From: an uncultured Ferrovibrio sp. | GTDB taxonomy: Bacteria > Pseudomonadota > Alphaproteobacteria > Ferrovibrionales > Ferrovibrionaceae | Assembly: GCF_937960835.1 (NCBI RefSeq) | Contig: NZ_CALGPC010000014.1 | Location: forward strand, 1 to 60,420 | Length of the DNA: 60,420 nt | Reading direction: 5' to 3' | Shown: piece by piece, positions 34,129 to 42,403 of the stretch | Layout: every line of letters begins with the position of its first letter | Position numbering within the stretch: the first letter of the stretch is position 1 | Program-made: the position numbers and the translations under genes | Notes under the pieces: model-generated | What the model saw: the letters and a program-made list of their open reading frames with translations, nothing else | What the model was told of the DNA's origin: nothing | Databases searched by the model: none

Positions 34129-35612
34129 AACTGCTTGAGCCGCTCACCATCAACGGGCTGACGCTGCCGAACCGGGTGGCGGTCCCAGCGATGGTGACGC
34201 GGCTCTCGGGCGAGGATGGCTTCGTCAACCAGGCGATCATCGACCGCTACGTCCGCTATGCCCAGGGCGAAGTTGGCCTGATCGTTGTGGAAGCCACCGC
34301 CATCCACGGTAACAAATCCGGTCCCTTGCTGCGGCTGTCATCGGATGAATTCATTCCCGGCCATCGGGAACTGGTCAGGCAGGTGCATGGTGCATCCGAC
34401 AGCAAGGTCGTACCGCAGATCATCCATTTCCTGAAAGTCGCCCGGTCCGGCTGGCGCCAGACCATCGACAGCCTGACCACGGCAGAGATCGATCGCATCA
34501 TCCGGCAGTTCGGCGAAGCAGCCGCCCGCGCCCGTGACGCCGGCTATGACGGCGTCGAATTGCATTCGGCGCATGCCTATACCCTGTCATCCTTCCTCTC
34601 CCGTCGCAATCCGCGCCGCGACGAATATGACGGCCGTACCCTGGAAGGCAGGCTGGCGATATTCGGCAAGGTCATGGCCAGCGTACGTCGGCAGGTTGGT
34701 ACGGACTGGCCGGTCGGCGTGCGTTACCTAGCCGAGGAAGCCATCAAGGAGGGCTACACGGTTGAGGAAGCCAAGCTGATTGCATTGCGCATGGCTCAGC
34801 TTGGCGTCGACTACATCTCGCTGTCGGTCGGCGGCAAGTTCGAAGATGCCGTCCATCGCGCGGGTCAGCCGCTTTATCCCTACACCGGCTACTCCGGCGA
34901 CCGCTGCATGCCCGGCGACTGGTATCCGCCGCTGCCGCACGCGCATCTGGCGGCTGCCGTGAAACAGTTCATCAATGCCAAGGGCTTCCATGTGCCGGTG
35001 ATCTCGGTCGGCAAGATCAGCGATCCGGCCGATGCCGAGCACCTGCTGCAGACCGGCCAAGCCGACATGATCGGCATGGCGCGGCAATTGCTGGCCGATC
35101 CCGATTGGCCGAAAAAGCTGCGCGAGGACCGCACTGATCAGATCGTGCGCTGCATCTACTGCAATGTCTGCAAGCAGCTCGATGAGAATTTCAAGGAAGT
35201 AACCTGTTTCCTCTGGCCCAAGGGCCTGCGGCAAGCACCACCCGATGCGACCGACGGCGCAGGCCCCGCATGGCCCGAAGGCGGCGCAGGACTTGTCCTG
35301 AAAGCAGAAAAGGGGCAGGTAAAACTGACCTGGCAAGCGGCTGTGCCGGGTGCGGCGCCGATTGCCGGCTACAACATCTACCGGGCCGAGGATGACGGCC
35401 GCGCACGCGTTACTGAAGCCGTCAAATCAACGAAGCACACCGACAAGGTCGTCCTTGGCGGCCTGCGCTACACCTATTACGTCCGTGGCCATGATGCTGC
35501 CGGGCGTGCAACGCCGCCGTCAGATGCGGTGCGTATCGACCTCCCCATTCCGTCTGCCGAACCCGCCGATTCATCCTCTCAGATGTCATCCGACGAGGTG
35601 CATCATGCATAG
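34125..35612 (+). CDS. FMN/[4Fe-4S] OYE-type reductase with C-terminal fibronectin III domain
   Basis: Residues 1-365 are an old-yellow-enzyme barrel: LTLPNRVAVPAMVTRL, GVELHSAHAYTLSSFLSRR (His147 and His150), then DEYDGR and VISVGKI. It then has Cys343-x2-Cys346-x2-Cys349-x11-Cys361, nearly the [4Fe-4S] spacing of trimethylamine dehydrogenase and 2,4-dienoyl-CoA reductase. In those enzymes an FAD/NAD(P)H module follows. Here that module is missing and residues 388-472 form a fibronectin type III domain (VKLTWQAAVPG, GYNIYRAEDDG, YTYYVRGHDAAG). It presumably reduces an unsaturated CoA ester, with electrons from an unidentified partner. No signal peptide is seen. The domain order is clear; the reaction is inferred. 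Confidence 0.88.
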   Translation: MKLLEPLTINGLTLPNRVAVPAMVTRLSGEDGFVNQAIIDRYVRYAQGEVGLIVVEATAIHGNKSGPLLRLSSDEFIPGHRELVRQVHGASDSKVVPQIIHFLKVARSGWRQTIDSLTTAEIDRIIRQFGEAAARARDAGYDGVELHSAHAYTLSSFLSRRNPRRDEYDGRTLEGRLAIFGKVMASVRRQVGTDWPVGVRYLAEEAIKEGYTVEEAKLIALRMAQLGVDYISLSVGGKFEDAVHRAGQPLYPYTGYSGDRCMPGDWYPPLPHAHLAAAVKQFINAKGFHVPVISVGKISDPADAEHLLQTGQADMIGMARQLLADPDWPKKLREDRTDQIVRCIYCNVCKQLDENFKEVTCFLWPKGLRQAPPDATDGAGPAWPEGGAGLVLKAEKGQVKLTWQAAVPGAAPIAGYNIYRAEDDGRARVTEAVKSTKHTDKVVLGGLRYTYYVRGHDAAGRATPPSDAVRIDLPIPSAEPADSSSQMSSDEVHHA

Positions 35613-37233
35613 GTTCGAACCTTCCGCGCATGTCGATACTTTTGCCCGCGATCACCTGCCGCCACAGGATCATTGGCCGACGATGCTGTGGGACAGCCTG
35701 CCGGAACTGAAGGCTTATCCGAAACGGCTCAACTGCGCGCGTGAACTGCTCGACAAGCAGACTGAGAAATACAGCAACCGTCCGGTCATCTATTACAATG
35801 ACGAAGTCTGGACGTATCAGAAGCTTCTGGAAACTGCCAATCGCATCGCCCATGTCCTGGTCGATGACCTCGGCGTGCAGCCCGGCAACCGCGTTCTGCT
35901 GCGCGCGCCCAACAATCCGATGTATGTCGCCTGCTGGTTCGCAGTGATGAAGGTCGGCGCCATCGCCGTCGCTACCATGCCGCTCTATCGCTGGCGCGAA
36001 CTGACCTTCATGGCTGACAAGGCGGAGATCAAGATCGCGCTCTGCGACTGGCGGCTGCGTGAGGAGATGGAGACGACGCTGAAAGAGTCAACACATTTGC
36101 AGCGCTGCATCTATTTCCATGCCGAAGGTCCGGACTCGCTGGAGGCCCGCATGGCCACTAAGCCGGTGCATTTCGAAACCGTCGATACAGCCTGGGACGA
36201 TGTCTGTATGATCGCGTTCACCTCCGGCACCACCGGTCCGGCCAAAGGCTGCATGCATTTCCACCGCGATGTCATGGCGATCTGCGATACCTTCAGCCGC
36301 TATGTGCTGAAGCCGAATGCCGACGACATCTTTACCGGTTCGCCGCCGATTGCCTTCACCTTCGGCCTCGGCGCCCTGGTCACCTTTCCCATGCATGCCG
36401 GCGCCTCGACCGTACTGGTCGAGCTGTACAATCCGCAGAAGATGCTGGAAACGATCCAGGCCAAGAAGGTCAGCGTGCTGTTCACGGCGCCGACCGCCTA
36501 CCGCGCCATGACGGATATGACGAAGAATTATGACATCTCTTCGCTCAAGAAATGCGTCTCAGCGGGTGAGACCTTGCCGCTGCCGACCTGGCTGGGCTGG
36601 TACAATGCCACCGGCATCAAAATCATCGACGGTCTCGGCTCTACCGAGATGCTGCATATCTTCGTCACCTCCGCCGGCGATGACATCCGCCCCGGGGCAA
36701 CCGGCAAGCCGATCCCTGGCTTCGAGGCACGCGTGGTCGATGACGAGGGCAATCCGGTGCCGCCCGGGGTGATCGGCAAGCTGGCGGTGCGTGGCCCCAC
36801 CGGCTGCCGCTATCTCGATAATCCCGAGCGGCAAAATGCCTATGTCCGCGATGGCTGGAACTACACCGGCGATGCCTACAAATGCGATGAGGACGGATAT
36901 TTCTGGTACCAGGCACGCACCGACGACATGATCGTCTCAGCGGGCTACAACATCTCCGGGCCAGAGGTGGAATCCGTGCTCATGCTGCACCCCTTGGTGC
37001 AGGAATGCGCCGTCGTCGGCGCACCGGATCCCGAACGCGGACAGGTGGTGAAAGCCTTTGTCGTGCTGCGCGATCAGACGAAGGCCTGTCCCGAGACGGT
37101 AAAAATCCTGCAGGATTTCGTTAAGGCAGAAATTGCGCCGTACAAATACCCGCGCACGGTGGAATTCATTGCCGCCTTACCCCGAACCCAGACAGGAAAA
37201 GTGCAGCGTTTCCTGCTGCGGCAGCAGGCTTAG
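35605..37233 (+). CDS. Benzoate/2-aminobenzoate-CoA ligase-type enzyme
   Basis: About 542 residues of the acyl-adenylate family: AFTSGTTGPAKGC (ATP loop), GLGSTEMLHIF, YTGDAYKCDEDGYFWYQARTDD and the catalytic lysine in RTQTGKVQRF. The N-terminus DTFARDHLPPQDHWP and the overall layout match aryl-CoA ligases such as benzoate- and 2-aminobenzoate-CoA ligase. ATG 35605 lies inside the end of the reductase gene, with GAGGTG upstream. It would start the pathway by activating the acid. Exact specificity cannot be read from sequence. Confidence 0.88.
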   Translation: MHRFEPSAHVDTFARDHLPPQDHWPTMLWDSLPELKAYPKRLNCARELLDKQTEKYSNRPVIYYNDEVWTYQKLLETANRIAHVLVDDLGVQPGNRVLLRAPNNPMYVACWFAVMKVGAIAVATMPLYRWRELTFMADKAEIKIALCDWRLREEMETTLKESTHLQRCIYFHAEGPDSLEARMATKPVHFETVDTAWDDVCMIAFTSGTTGPAKGCMHFHRDVMAICDTFSRYVLKPNADDIFTGSPPIAFTFGLGALVTFPMHAGASTVLVELYNPQKMLETIQAKKVSVLFTAPTAYRAMTDMTKNYDISSLKKCVSAGETLPLPTWLGWYNATGIKIIDGLGSTEMLHIFVTSAGDDIRPGATGKPIPGFEARVVDDEGNPVPPGVIGKLAVRGPTGCRYLDNPERQNAYVRDGWNYTGDAYKCDEDGYFWYQARTDDMIVSAGYNISGPEVESVLMLHPLVQECAVVGAPDPERGQVVKAFVVLRDQTKACPETVKILQDFVKAEIAPYKYPRTVEFIAALPRTQTGKVQRFLLRQQA

Positions 37234-37236
37234 CGG

Positions 37237-37286
37237 TTGTGCATGATACTGCTTGCGAGTCGATAATCATGCACTATACTGCACAA
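37237..37286 (+). promoter_or_regulatory. Promoter of the transport genes with TGCA boxes
   Basis: TTGCGA (37253-37258) and TATACT (37275-37280) with a 16-base spacer form a promoter. GTGCATGAT (37239-37247) and ATCATGCAC (37266-37274) are perfect inverted arms around the -35, and TTGTGCA (37237) mirrors TGCACAA (37280-37286). TGCATGATACTGC is repeated as TGCACTATACTGC exactly 30 bases later. TGCA boxes are the known targets of BzdR/BoxR benzoate regulators; none is encoded here. Confidence 0.65.
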
Positions 37287-37492
37287 AACGATGGGGGAGT
37301 GATCATCATACGGAGGAGGCAACCTCCGCCTCTAAGTACCCAGACTATAAAGAGTTTGCGCAGTTACGCGGTCTCTGCCTTGCTTTACCCGAGCGCAGGC
37401 AGAGGCGCTTAAAGTGTATGCTGTTCAGTCAGGGCAGGCAGGCAGACATCCGTGATGGAGGCTGACTGCAAAACAGGGAGAGGAAATCCACA

Positions 37493-38683
37493 ATGAAGAT
37501 GTCGACGCTGCTTCGAGTGACCGGCGCCTTGGCCGTATCCGCATTGGCTTTGACCGCCGCGGATCACGCCGCCGCGCAAGCCAAGAAGATCAAGATCGGT
37601 TTCGTCACCACGCTGTCGGGTCCGAATGCGGCCTATGGCATCGATATGCGCAACAGCTTCGAGCTGGCGCTCGATCATATGGGCCGCAAGATGGGCGGCA
37701 TCCCGGTTGAGGTGATCTACGAAGACGACGAGCAGAAGCCTGAAGTCGGCAAGCAGAAGACCGACAAGCTGCTGCAGCGTGATCGCGTCGACTTCATGGC
37801 CGGCTATATCTGGTCCAACGTGCTGTTGGCCTCCTACAAGCCGGTCGTCGATTCCAAGACCTTCCTGATCAGCGCCAATGCCGGCCCGTCGCAGCTCGCC
37901 GGCGAGCAATGCAATCCCTATTTCTTCGCCGCCTCCTGGGCCAATGAGCAGAATCCGATGGGCGTCGGTCATCTGCTGAACCAGAAGAACGTCAAGCGGC
38001 TCTATATCGTCGCACCCAATTACGCAGCCGGCCAGGACATGGCCAACGGCGTCAAGGCCACCTTCAAGGGCGAAGTGGTCGGCCAGGACATGACCCGCTG
38101 GCCCGATCAGCTCGACTTCTCTGCTGAGATTTCCAAAATCCGCGCCACCAAGCCCGACGCCGTCTACATCTTCTTCCCCGGCCGCGCGGGCGTTCAGTTC
38201 TATACCCAGTACAGCCAGGCCAATCTGAAGAAGGAAATTCCGCTCTATTCGGTGTTCACCGTCGACGGCGTGACACTGAAGCTGCAGAAGGACCTGGTGC
38301 TGGACACCTATTTCGGCCTGTTCTGGGCGCCTGATCTGCCCTATGCCGCCAACCAGAAATTCGTAACCGACTACAAGAAGAAGCATAAGGACACGCCCAC
38401 CTTCTACGGCGCACAGTCCTATGACGTGGCGAACCTCATCGCCTCGGCGGTGGCCGCGACCAAGGGCAACCTGAAGGACAAGGAAGGCCTGCGCAAAGCG
38501 CTCGAAGCCGCCAACTTCGACTCCGTCCGTGGCCCGATGAAGTTCAACAAGAACCACTTCCCGATCCACGCGATCTATCAGCAGGAAGCCTATAAGGTTT
38601 CCGAGAACGAGTACGATATTCGCACGATCAGCAAGATCATCGACAACCTGGAAGATCCCAGCGCGCCGAAGTGCAAGATGTAA
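37493..38683 (+). CDS. Periplasmic substrate-binding protein of second ABC importer
   Basis: About 396 residues. Signal peptide MKMSTLLRVTGALAVSALAL ends at AAAQA; the mature part begins KKIKIGFVTTLSGPNAAYG, typical of aromatic-acid members of the LivK-like family, and goes on with ELALDHMGRKMGGIPVEVIY and GDQKT-like EVGKQKTDKLL. GAGAGGAAA precedes the start. It is the first gene after the TGCA-box promoter and is transcribed with its permeases. The ligand is probably the acid activated by the ligase. Confidence 0.92.
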   Translation: MKMSTLLRVTGALAVSALALTAADHAAAQAKKIKIGFVTTLSGPNAAYGIDMRNSFELALDHMGRKMGGIPVEVIYEDDEQKPEVGKQKTDKLLQRDRVDFMAGYIWSNVLLASYKPVVDSKTFLISANAGPSQLAGEQCNPYFFAASWANEQNPMGVGHLLNQKNVKRLYIVAPNYAAGQDMANGVKATFKGEVVGQDMTRWPDQLDFSAEISKIRATKPDAVYIFFPGRAGVQFYTQYSQANLKKEIPLYSVFTVDGVTLKLQKDLVLDTYFGLFWAPDLPYAANQKFVTDYKKKHKDTPTFYGAQSYDVANLIASAVAATKGNLKDKEGLRKALEAANFDSVRGPMKFNKNHFPIHAIYQQEAYKVSENEYDIRTISKIIDNLEDPSAPKCKM

Positions 38684-38708
38684 TCATCGGGTCATCGCCC
38701 CAATCCAC

Positions 38709-38742
38709 GGGGCGTCAGGAGGCCACAGCCGCTTGACGCCCC
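38709..38742 (+). promoter_or_regulatory. Stem-loop between binding-protein and LivH genes
   Basis: GGGGCGTCA (38709-38717) and TGACGCCCC (38734-38742) pair perfectly around a 16-base loop that contains AGGAGG. No T-run follows. It could attenuate the permease genes or, if LivH starts at the TTG at 38733, hide that start in the stem. Confidence 0.6.
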
Positions 38743-38771
38743 GTTTCATTACCCGCAGCCTTTTTTTCTTC

Positions 38772-39692
38772 ATGACGCTTCTCCTCATCGAGCAATTCCT
38801 CAACGGCCTGCAGATCGGCCTTCTGCTTTTCCTGCTCGCCGCCGGGCTGACGCTCGTTTTCGGCATCATGGATCTGGTCAATCTGGCACATGGCTCCCTT
38901 TACATGATGGGCGCCTTCTTCGCTGCCACGCTGACGGAATGGACCGGCAGCTTCCTGCTCGGCGCGTTGCTTGCGCTGCCCGCCACGGCGCTGCTTGGGA
39001 TCGTCGTTGAAGTGATTGCGCTGCGGAATCTCTATACCCGCGATCACCTCGATCACGTGCTCGCCACCTTCGGCCTCATTCTCTTCTTCAACGAATTGGC
39101 TCGTATATTGTTCGGTGTCGGGGGTATGGCGATTCCGTTGCCAGACTCGCTGCTCACTCATTTCGAAGTCCTGCCCGGCCTGCCCTATCCGACCTACCGT
39201 TTCCTGATCATCGTGGTCGGCCTGCTTTGCGCCGTGTTTCTGTATGTGCTGGTGCAGAAAACGCGGCTTGGAATGCTGATCCGTGCCGGCGCCACGAATC
39301 GCGAAATGGTCGGCGCCTTGGGCATCGATATCAAGCTGCTCTTCACTCTGGTTTTCGGTCTTGGAGCGGCACTGGCTGCGCTGGCCGGTCTGATGGCAGC
39401 GCCGATCACCACGGTGCAGATCGGCATGGGCGACAACATCCTGATCCTGGCGCTGGTCGTCATCGTGATCGGCGGTATCGGCTCGATCCGCGGCGCCTTT
39501 ATTGCTGCCGTGATGATCGGTCTGGTCGACACGATGGGCCGCGCCTTCCTGCCGAACATGCTGGGTACCGTCCTCAGCCCGGCCGATGCAGGCACAGTGG
39601 CCGAGGCGCTATCCTCGATGCTGATCTATATCCTGATGTCCGGTGTGCTGGTGCTGCGTCCCGCCGGTCTGTTCCCCGCCCCCGGCCGCTGA
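38772..39692 (+). CDS. livH: LivH-type permease
   Basis: About 306 residues and eight or so membrane helices. Family blocks FLNGLQIGLLLFLLAAGLTLVFGIMDLVNLAHGSLYMMGAF... at the start and GGIGSIRGAFIAAVMIG late in the protein are those of LivH. ATG 38772 keeps the conserved N-terminus but has no ribosome site. A TTG at 38733 has AGGAGG ten bases upstream and would add 13 residues; both remain open. Confidence 0.9.
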   Translation: MTLLLIEQFLNGLQIGLLLFLLAAGLTLVFGIMDLVNLAHGSLYMMGAFFAATLTEWTGSFLLGALLALPATALLGIVVEVIALRNLYTRDHLDHVLATFGLILFFNELARILFGVGGMAIPLPDSLLTHFEVLPGLPYPTYRFLIIVVGLLCAVFLYVLVQKTRLGMLIRAGATNREMVGALGIDIKLLFTLVFGLGAALAALAGLMAAPITTVQIGMGDNILILALVVIVIGGIGSIRGAFIAAVMIGLVDTMGRAFLPNMLGTVLSPADAGTVAEALSSMLIYILMSGVLVLRPAGLFPAPGR

Positions 39693-39704
39693 GGAGCCGC
39701 GTCG

Positions 39705-40841
39705 ATGTCTTCGCTCCTCCGCCTGAAATCGCCGATCACCACGATCGCCGGCAGCATTCTGCTTGTCCTGCTTGGTCTCGTTCCGGTCTTCGCGATGCTG
39801 CTGGATGATCCGTTCATGCTGACGCTGTTCACTCGCATCGTCATCATGGCAATCGCCGCCGTCAGCCTGAATCTGATCCTCGGCTATGGCGGGATGGTCA
39901 GCTTCGGCCATGCCGCCTATATCGGCGTTGGCGGTTACGCGATCGGCATCCTGGCTCATCACGGCATTACCGAGGCCTGGATCCAATGGCCGGTGGCGCT
40001 GATCGGCTCGGCTCTGGTTGCCTTGCTGATTGGCCTGTTGTCGCTGCGCACCAAGGGCATCTTCTTCATCATGCTTACGCTGGCCCTGGCGCAGCTTGTC
40101 TACTATCTCGGCAATGGCGCCTATGCCTATGGCGGCGATGACGGCCTGACGATCCTGCAGCGCACGGATTTCGGCGGCCTGCTCGATCTGAACGACAAGG
40201 AAACGCTATACTACCTCTGCTGGGTTCTGCTGGTCATAGTCTTATGGCTGACCTACCGGGTGGTGAATTCGCGCTTCGGCATGGTGCTGCAAGGCGCTAA
40301 GTCGAACGACCGCCGCATGGCGACGCTCGGTTTTCCGGTCTTCCGTTATCGCCTTACGGCCTTTGTTATTTCAGGCACCATCTGTGGTCTGGCCGGCATC
40401 CTCACTGCCACCTATACCGATTTCATCAGCCCCGCGATGATGCATTGGACGCGCTCTGGCGATTTGATCGTCATGGTCGTGCTGGGCGGCATGGGCAGCC
40501 TTTTCGGCCCGCTTTTCGGCGCCGTTACTTTCCTCATGCTGGAGGAAATCCTTTCCAGTTGGACGGAATACTGGAAGATCGTCTTCGGTCCGATCCTGCT
40601 ACTGGTGGTTCTCTTCGCGCGCGGCGGTATCGACGGCGCCATGGTGCGCGGCGCTGCCGGTTATGCGCTGACCGGCCTGATCACGCTCTTCCTCATCTAT
40701 GTCGTCCATTATCTGTGGTACGATGACTGGATTCCTGCAGCCGTTGTGCTTGCCGGGGCGGCCGCAGCCATTCTTGCGATCTGGTATCGCCAGCGGCGCG
40801 AAGCTGTGGCTATTGCCAGTGCCGGAGGCGATCATGCTTGA
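39705..40841 (+). CDS. livM: LivM-type permease
   Basis: About 378 residues with some ten membrane helices. MVSFGHAAYIGVGGYAIGIL, LRTKGIFFIMLTLALAQLVY, VLQGAKSNDRRMATLGF and VVLGGMGSLFGPLFGA are LivM hallmarks. The C-terminal helix pair after residue 310 is longer than in many relatives. It follows livH by 12 bases and overlaps livG by eight. Confidence 0.92.
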   Translation: MSSLLRLKSPITTIAGSILLVLLGLVPVFAMLLDDPFMLTLFTRIVIMAIAAVSLNLILGYGGMVSFGHAAYIGVGGYAIGILAHHGITEAWIQWPVALIGSALVALLIGLLSLRTKGIFFIMLTLALAQLVYYLGNGAYAYGGDDGLTILQRTDFGGLLDLNDKETLYYLCWVLLVIVLWLTYRVVNSRFGMVLQGAKSNDRRMATLGFPVFRYRLTAFVISGTICGLAGILTATYTDFISPAMMHWTRSGDLIVMVVLGGMGSLFGPLFGAVTFLMLEEILSSWTEYWKIVFGPILLLVVLFARGGIDGAMVRGAAGYALTGLITLFLIYVVHYLWYDDWIPAAVVLAGAAAAILAIWYRQRREAVAIASAGGDHA

Positions 40842-41583
40842 GCCGGTGCTCAAGGTCGAAGGCCTGGTCAAGCGTTTCGGCGGCCTAGTCGCCACCGACA
40901 ACCTCAATCTCGACATCCGCGAAGGCGAAGTGCATGCGGTGATCGGCCCCAATGGCGCCGGCAAGACCACGATGATCAGCCAGTTGATCGGCGAGTTGCG
41001 GCCCGATGCCGGCAGCATCCGTTTTCTTGGTCAGGACATCACTCATCTGCCGGTGCATGCGCGCTCGCATCTCGGTATCGCGCGCTCGTTCCAGATCACA
41101 TCCATTTTTCTGAATTTTACCACGCTGGAAAATATCATGCTGGCGGTGCAGGCTCATGACGGCCATTCCTTCCGTTTCTGGAAGGATGCCCGCAGCGATC
41201 CTCGCCTGCGCGAGCCGGCGATGGCTGCCCTGGAACAGGTCGGCCTCGCCCATCGCGCCGAAACCGTGGCCAGCGTCCTGAGTCATGGCGAGCATCGGCA
41301 GCTTGAAATCGCCATGGCCTTGGCAACCCGGCCGAAGCTTCTGCTGCTCGACGAGCCAATGGCCGGCATGGGACCCGAGGATTCCGCGCGGATGGTAACC
41401 TTGCTGCGCCAGATCAAGGGCAGCATCACCATGCTGCTGATCGAGCATGATATGGATGCCGTCTTCGCGCTGGCCGACCGCATCACTGTGCTGGTTTATG
41501 GCCGAGGCATCGCCACCGGCGAGCCGGACGAGATCCGGCGGAACGAGCAGGTCCGCCAGGCCTATCTCGGCGATGAGGCGTAA
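40834..41583 (+). CDS. livG: LivG-type ABC transporter ATPase
   Basis: About 249 residues from ATG 40834 (MLEPVLKVEGLVKRFGG). Walker A GPNGAGKTT, SFQITSIFLNFTTLENIML, a signature-like LSHGEHRQLE, Walker B LLLLDEPMAGM and switch histidine in LIEHDMDAV are present. The upstream alternative start would overlap livM by 140 bases and is not credible. Confidence 0.92.
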   Translation: MLEPVLKVEGLVKRFGGLVATDNLNLDIREGEVHAVIGPNGAGKTTMISQLIGELRPDAGSIRFLGQDITHLPVHARSHLGIARSFQITSIFLNFTTLENIMLAVQAHDGHSFRFWKDARSDPRLREPAMAALEQVGLAHRAETVASVLSHGEHRQLEIAMALATRPKLLLLDEPMAGMGPEDSARMVTLLRQIKGSITMLLIEHDMDAVFALADRITVLVYGRGIATGEPDEIRRNEQVRQAYLGDEA

Positions 41584-41592
41584 GGAGCGCAT

Positions 41593-42303
41593 ATGGCCAG
41601 TCTGCTCGACGTCGAGAATATCAACACCTTCTATGGTCGCAGCCAGGTGCTGTTCGGCATGAGCCTGTGCATCAATCCGGGCGAAGTGGTCACCCTGATG
41701 GGCCGCAATGGCATGGGCAAGACCACCACAATCCGCTCGATCATGGGGCTCACGCCTGCCGCCACCGGCCATATCCGTTTTCGGGATGCCGATATCCGCG
41801 GCTTGCCCGCCTATCGCGTTGCCAAGATCGGCGTCGGCCTGGTGCCGGAAGGGCGGCAGATCTTCCCCAACCTGTCGGTCCGCGAAAATCTGATCGCAAC
41901 GGCTGCCAACCGCCGCCATGCCGAACAGCCCTGGACCTATGAGCGGGTAATCGAGCTCTTCCCCCGCCTGGCCGAGCGTGCCAGTAACATGGGCAATCAG
42001 CTTTCGGGCGGCGAACAGCAGATGCTGGCGATAGGCCGGGCCCTGATGACCAACCCGCATCTGCTGATCCTGGATGAGGCAACTGAGGGCTTGGCCCCAT
42101 TGATCCGACAGGAAATCTGGTTCTGCCTCGAACGTCTGAAGCAGGCCGGACAGTCCATCCTGGTTGTGGATAAAAATGTCGACGCGCTAACACGTCTGGC
42201 CGACCGCCATTACGTCATTGAAAAAGGCCGGGTTGTCTGGGAAGGCGATTCCAACGCCCTGCTGGCCGCGCCCGAAATCCAGCGCCGCTATCTCGGCATC
42301 TGA
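41593..42303 (+). CDS. livF: LivF-type ABC transporter ATPase
   Basis: About 236 residues. Walker A GRNGMGKTT, the LivF-type ERRIFP-like GRQIFPNLSVRENLI, signature LSGGEQQMLAIGRALM and Walker B LLILDEATEGLAP. In the Walker B block the usual EP(S)EGL is EATEGL. AAGGAGCGCAT stands before the ATG. It completes the importer. Confidence 0.92.
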   Translation: MASLLDVENINTFYGRSQVLFGMSLCINPGEVVTLMGRNGMGKTTTIRSIMGLTPAATGHIRFRDADIRGLPAYRVAKIGVGLVPEGRQIFPNLSVRENLIATAANRRHAEQPWTYERVIELFPRLAERASNMGNQLSGGEQQMLAIGRALMTNPHLLILDEATEGLAPLIRQEIWFCLERLKQAGQSILVVDKNVDALTRLADRHYVIEKGRVVWEGDSNALLAAPEIQRRYLGI

Positions 42304-42403
42304 TTTTTTCAGACGACCATTGCCAGCCGCGCGGCTTGGCCGCAAAGTGGAGATCGGCGGGGCGTGCCCGACAGGGGGGTACGCCGTCCTGGGGGATGCG
42401 TGG

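Noticed and set aside
34125..35612. 2-aminobenzoyl-CoA monooxygenase/reductase (fused FAD monooxygenase and OYE)
   Set aside because: The monooxygenase half is absent; the protein is an OYE barrel with a [4Fe-4S] site and an FnIII domain, and has only 495 residues.
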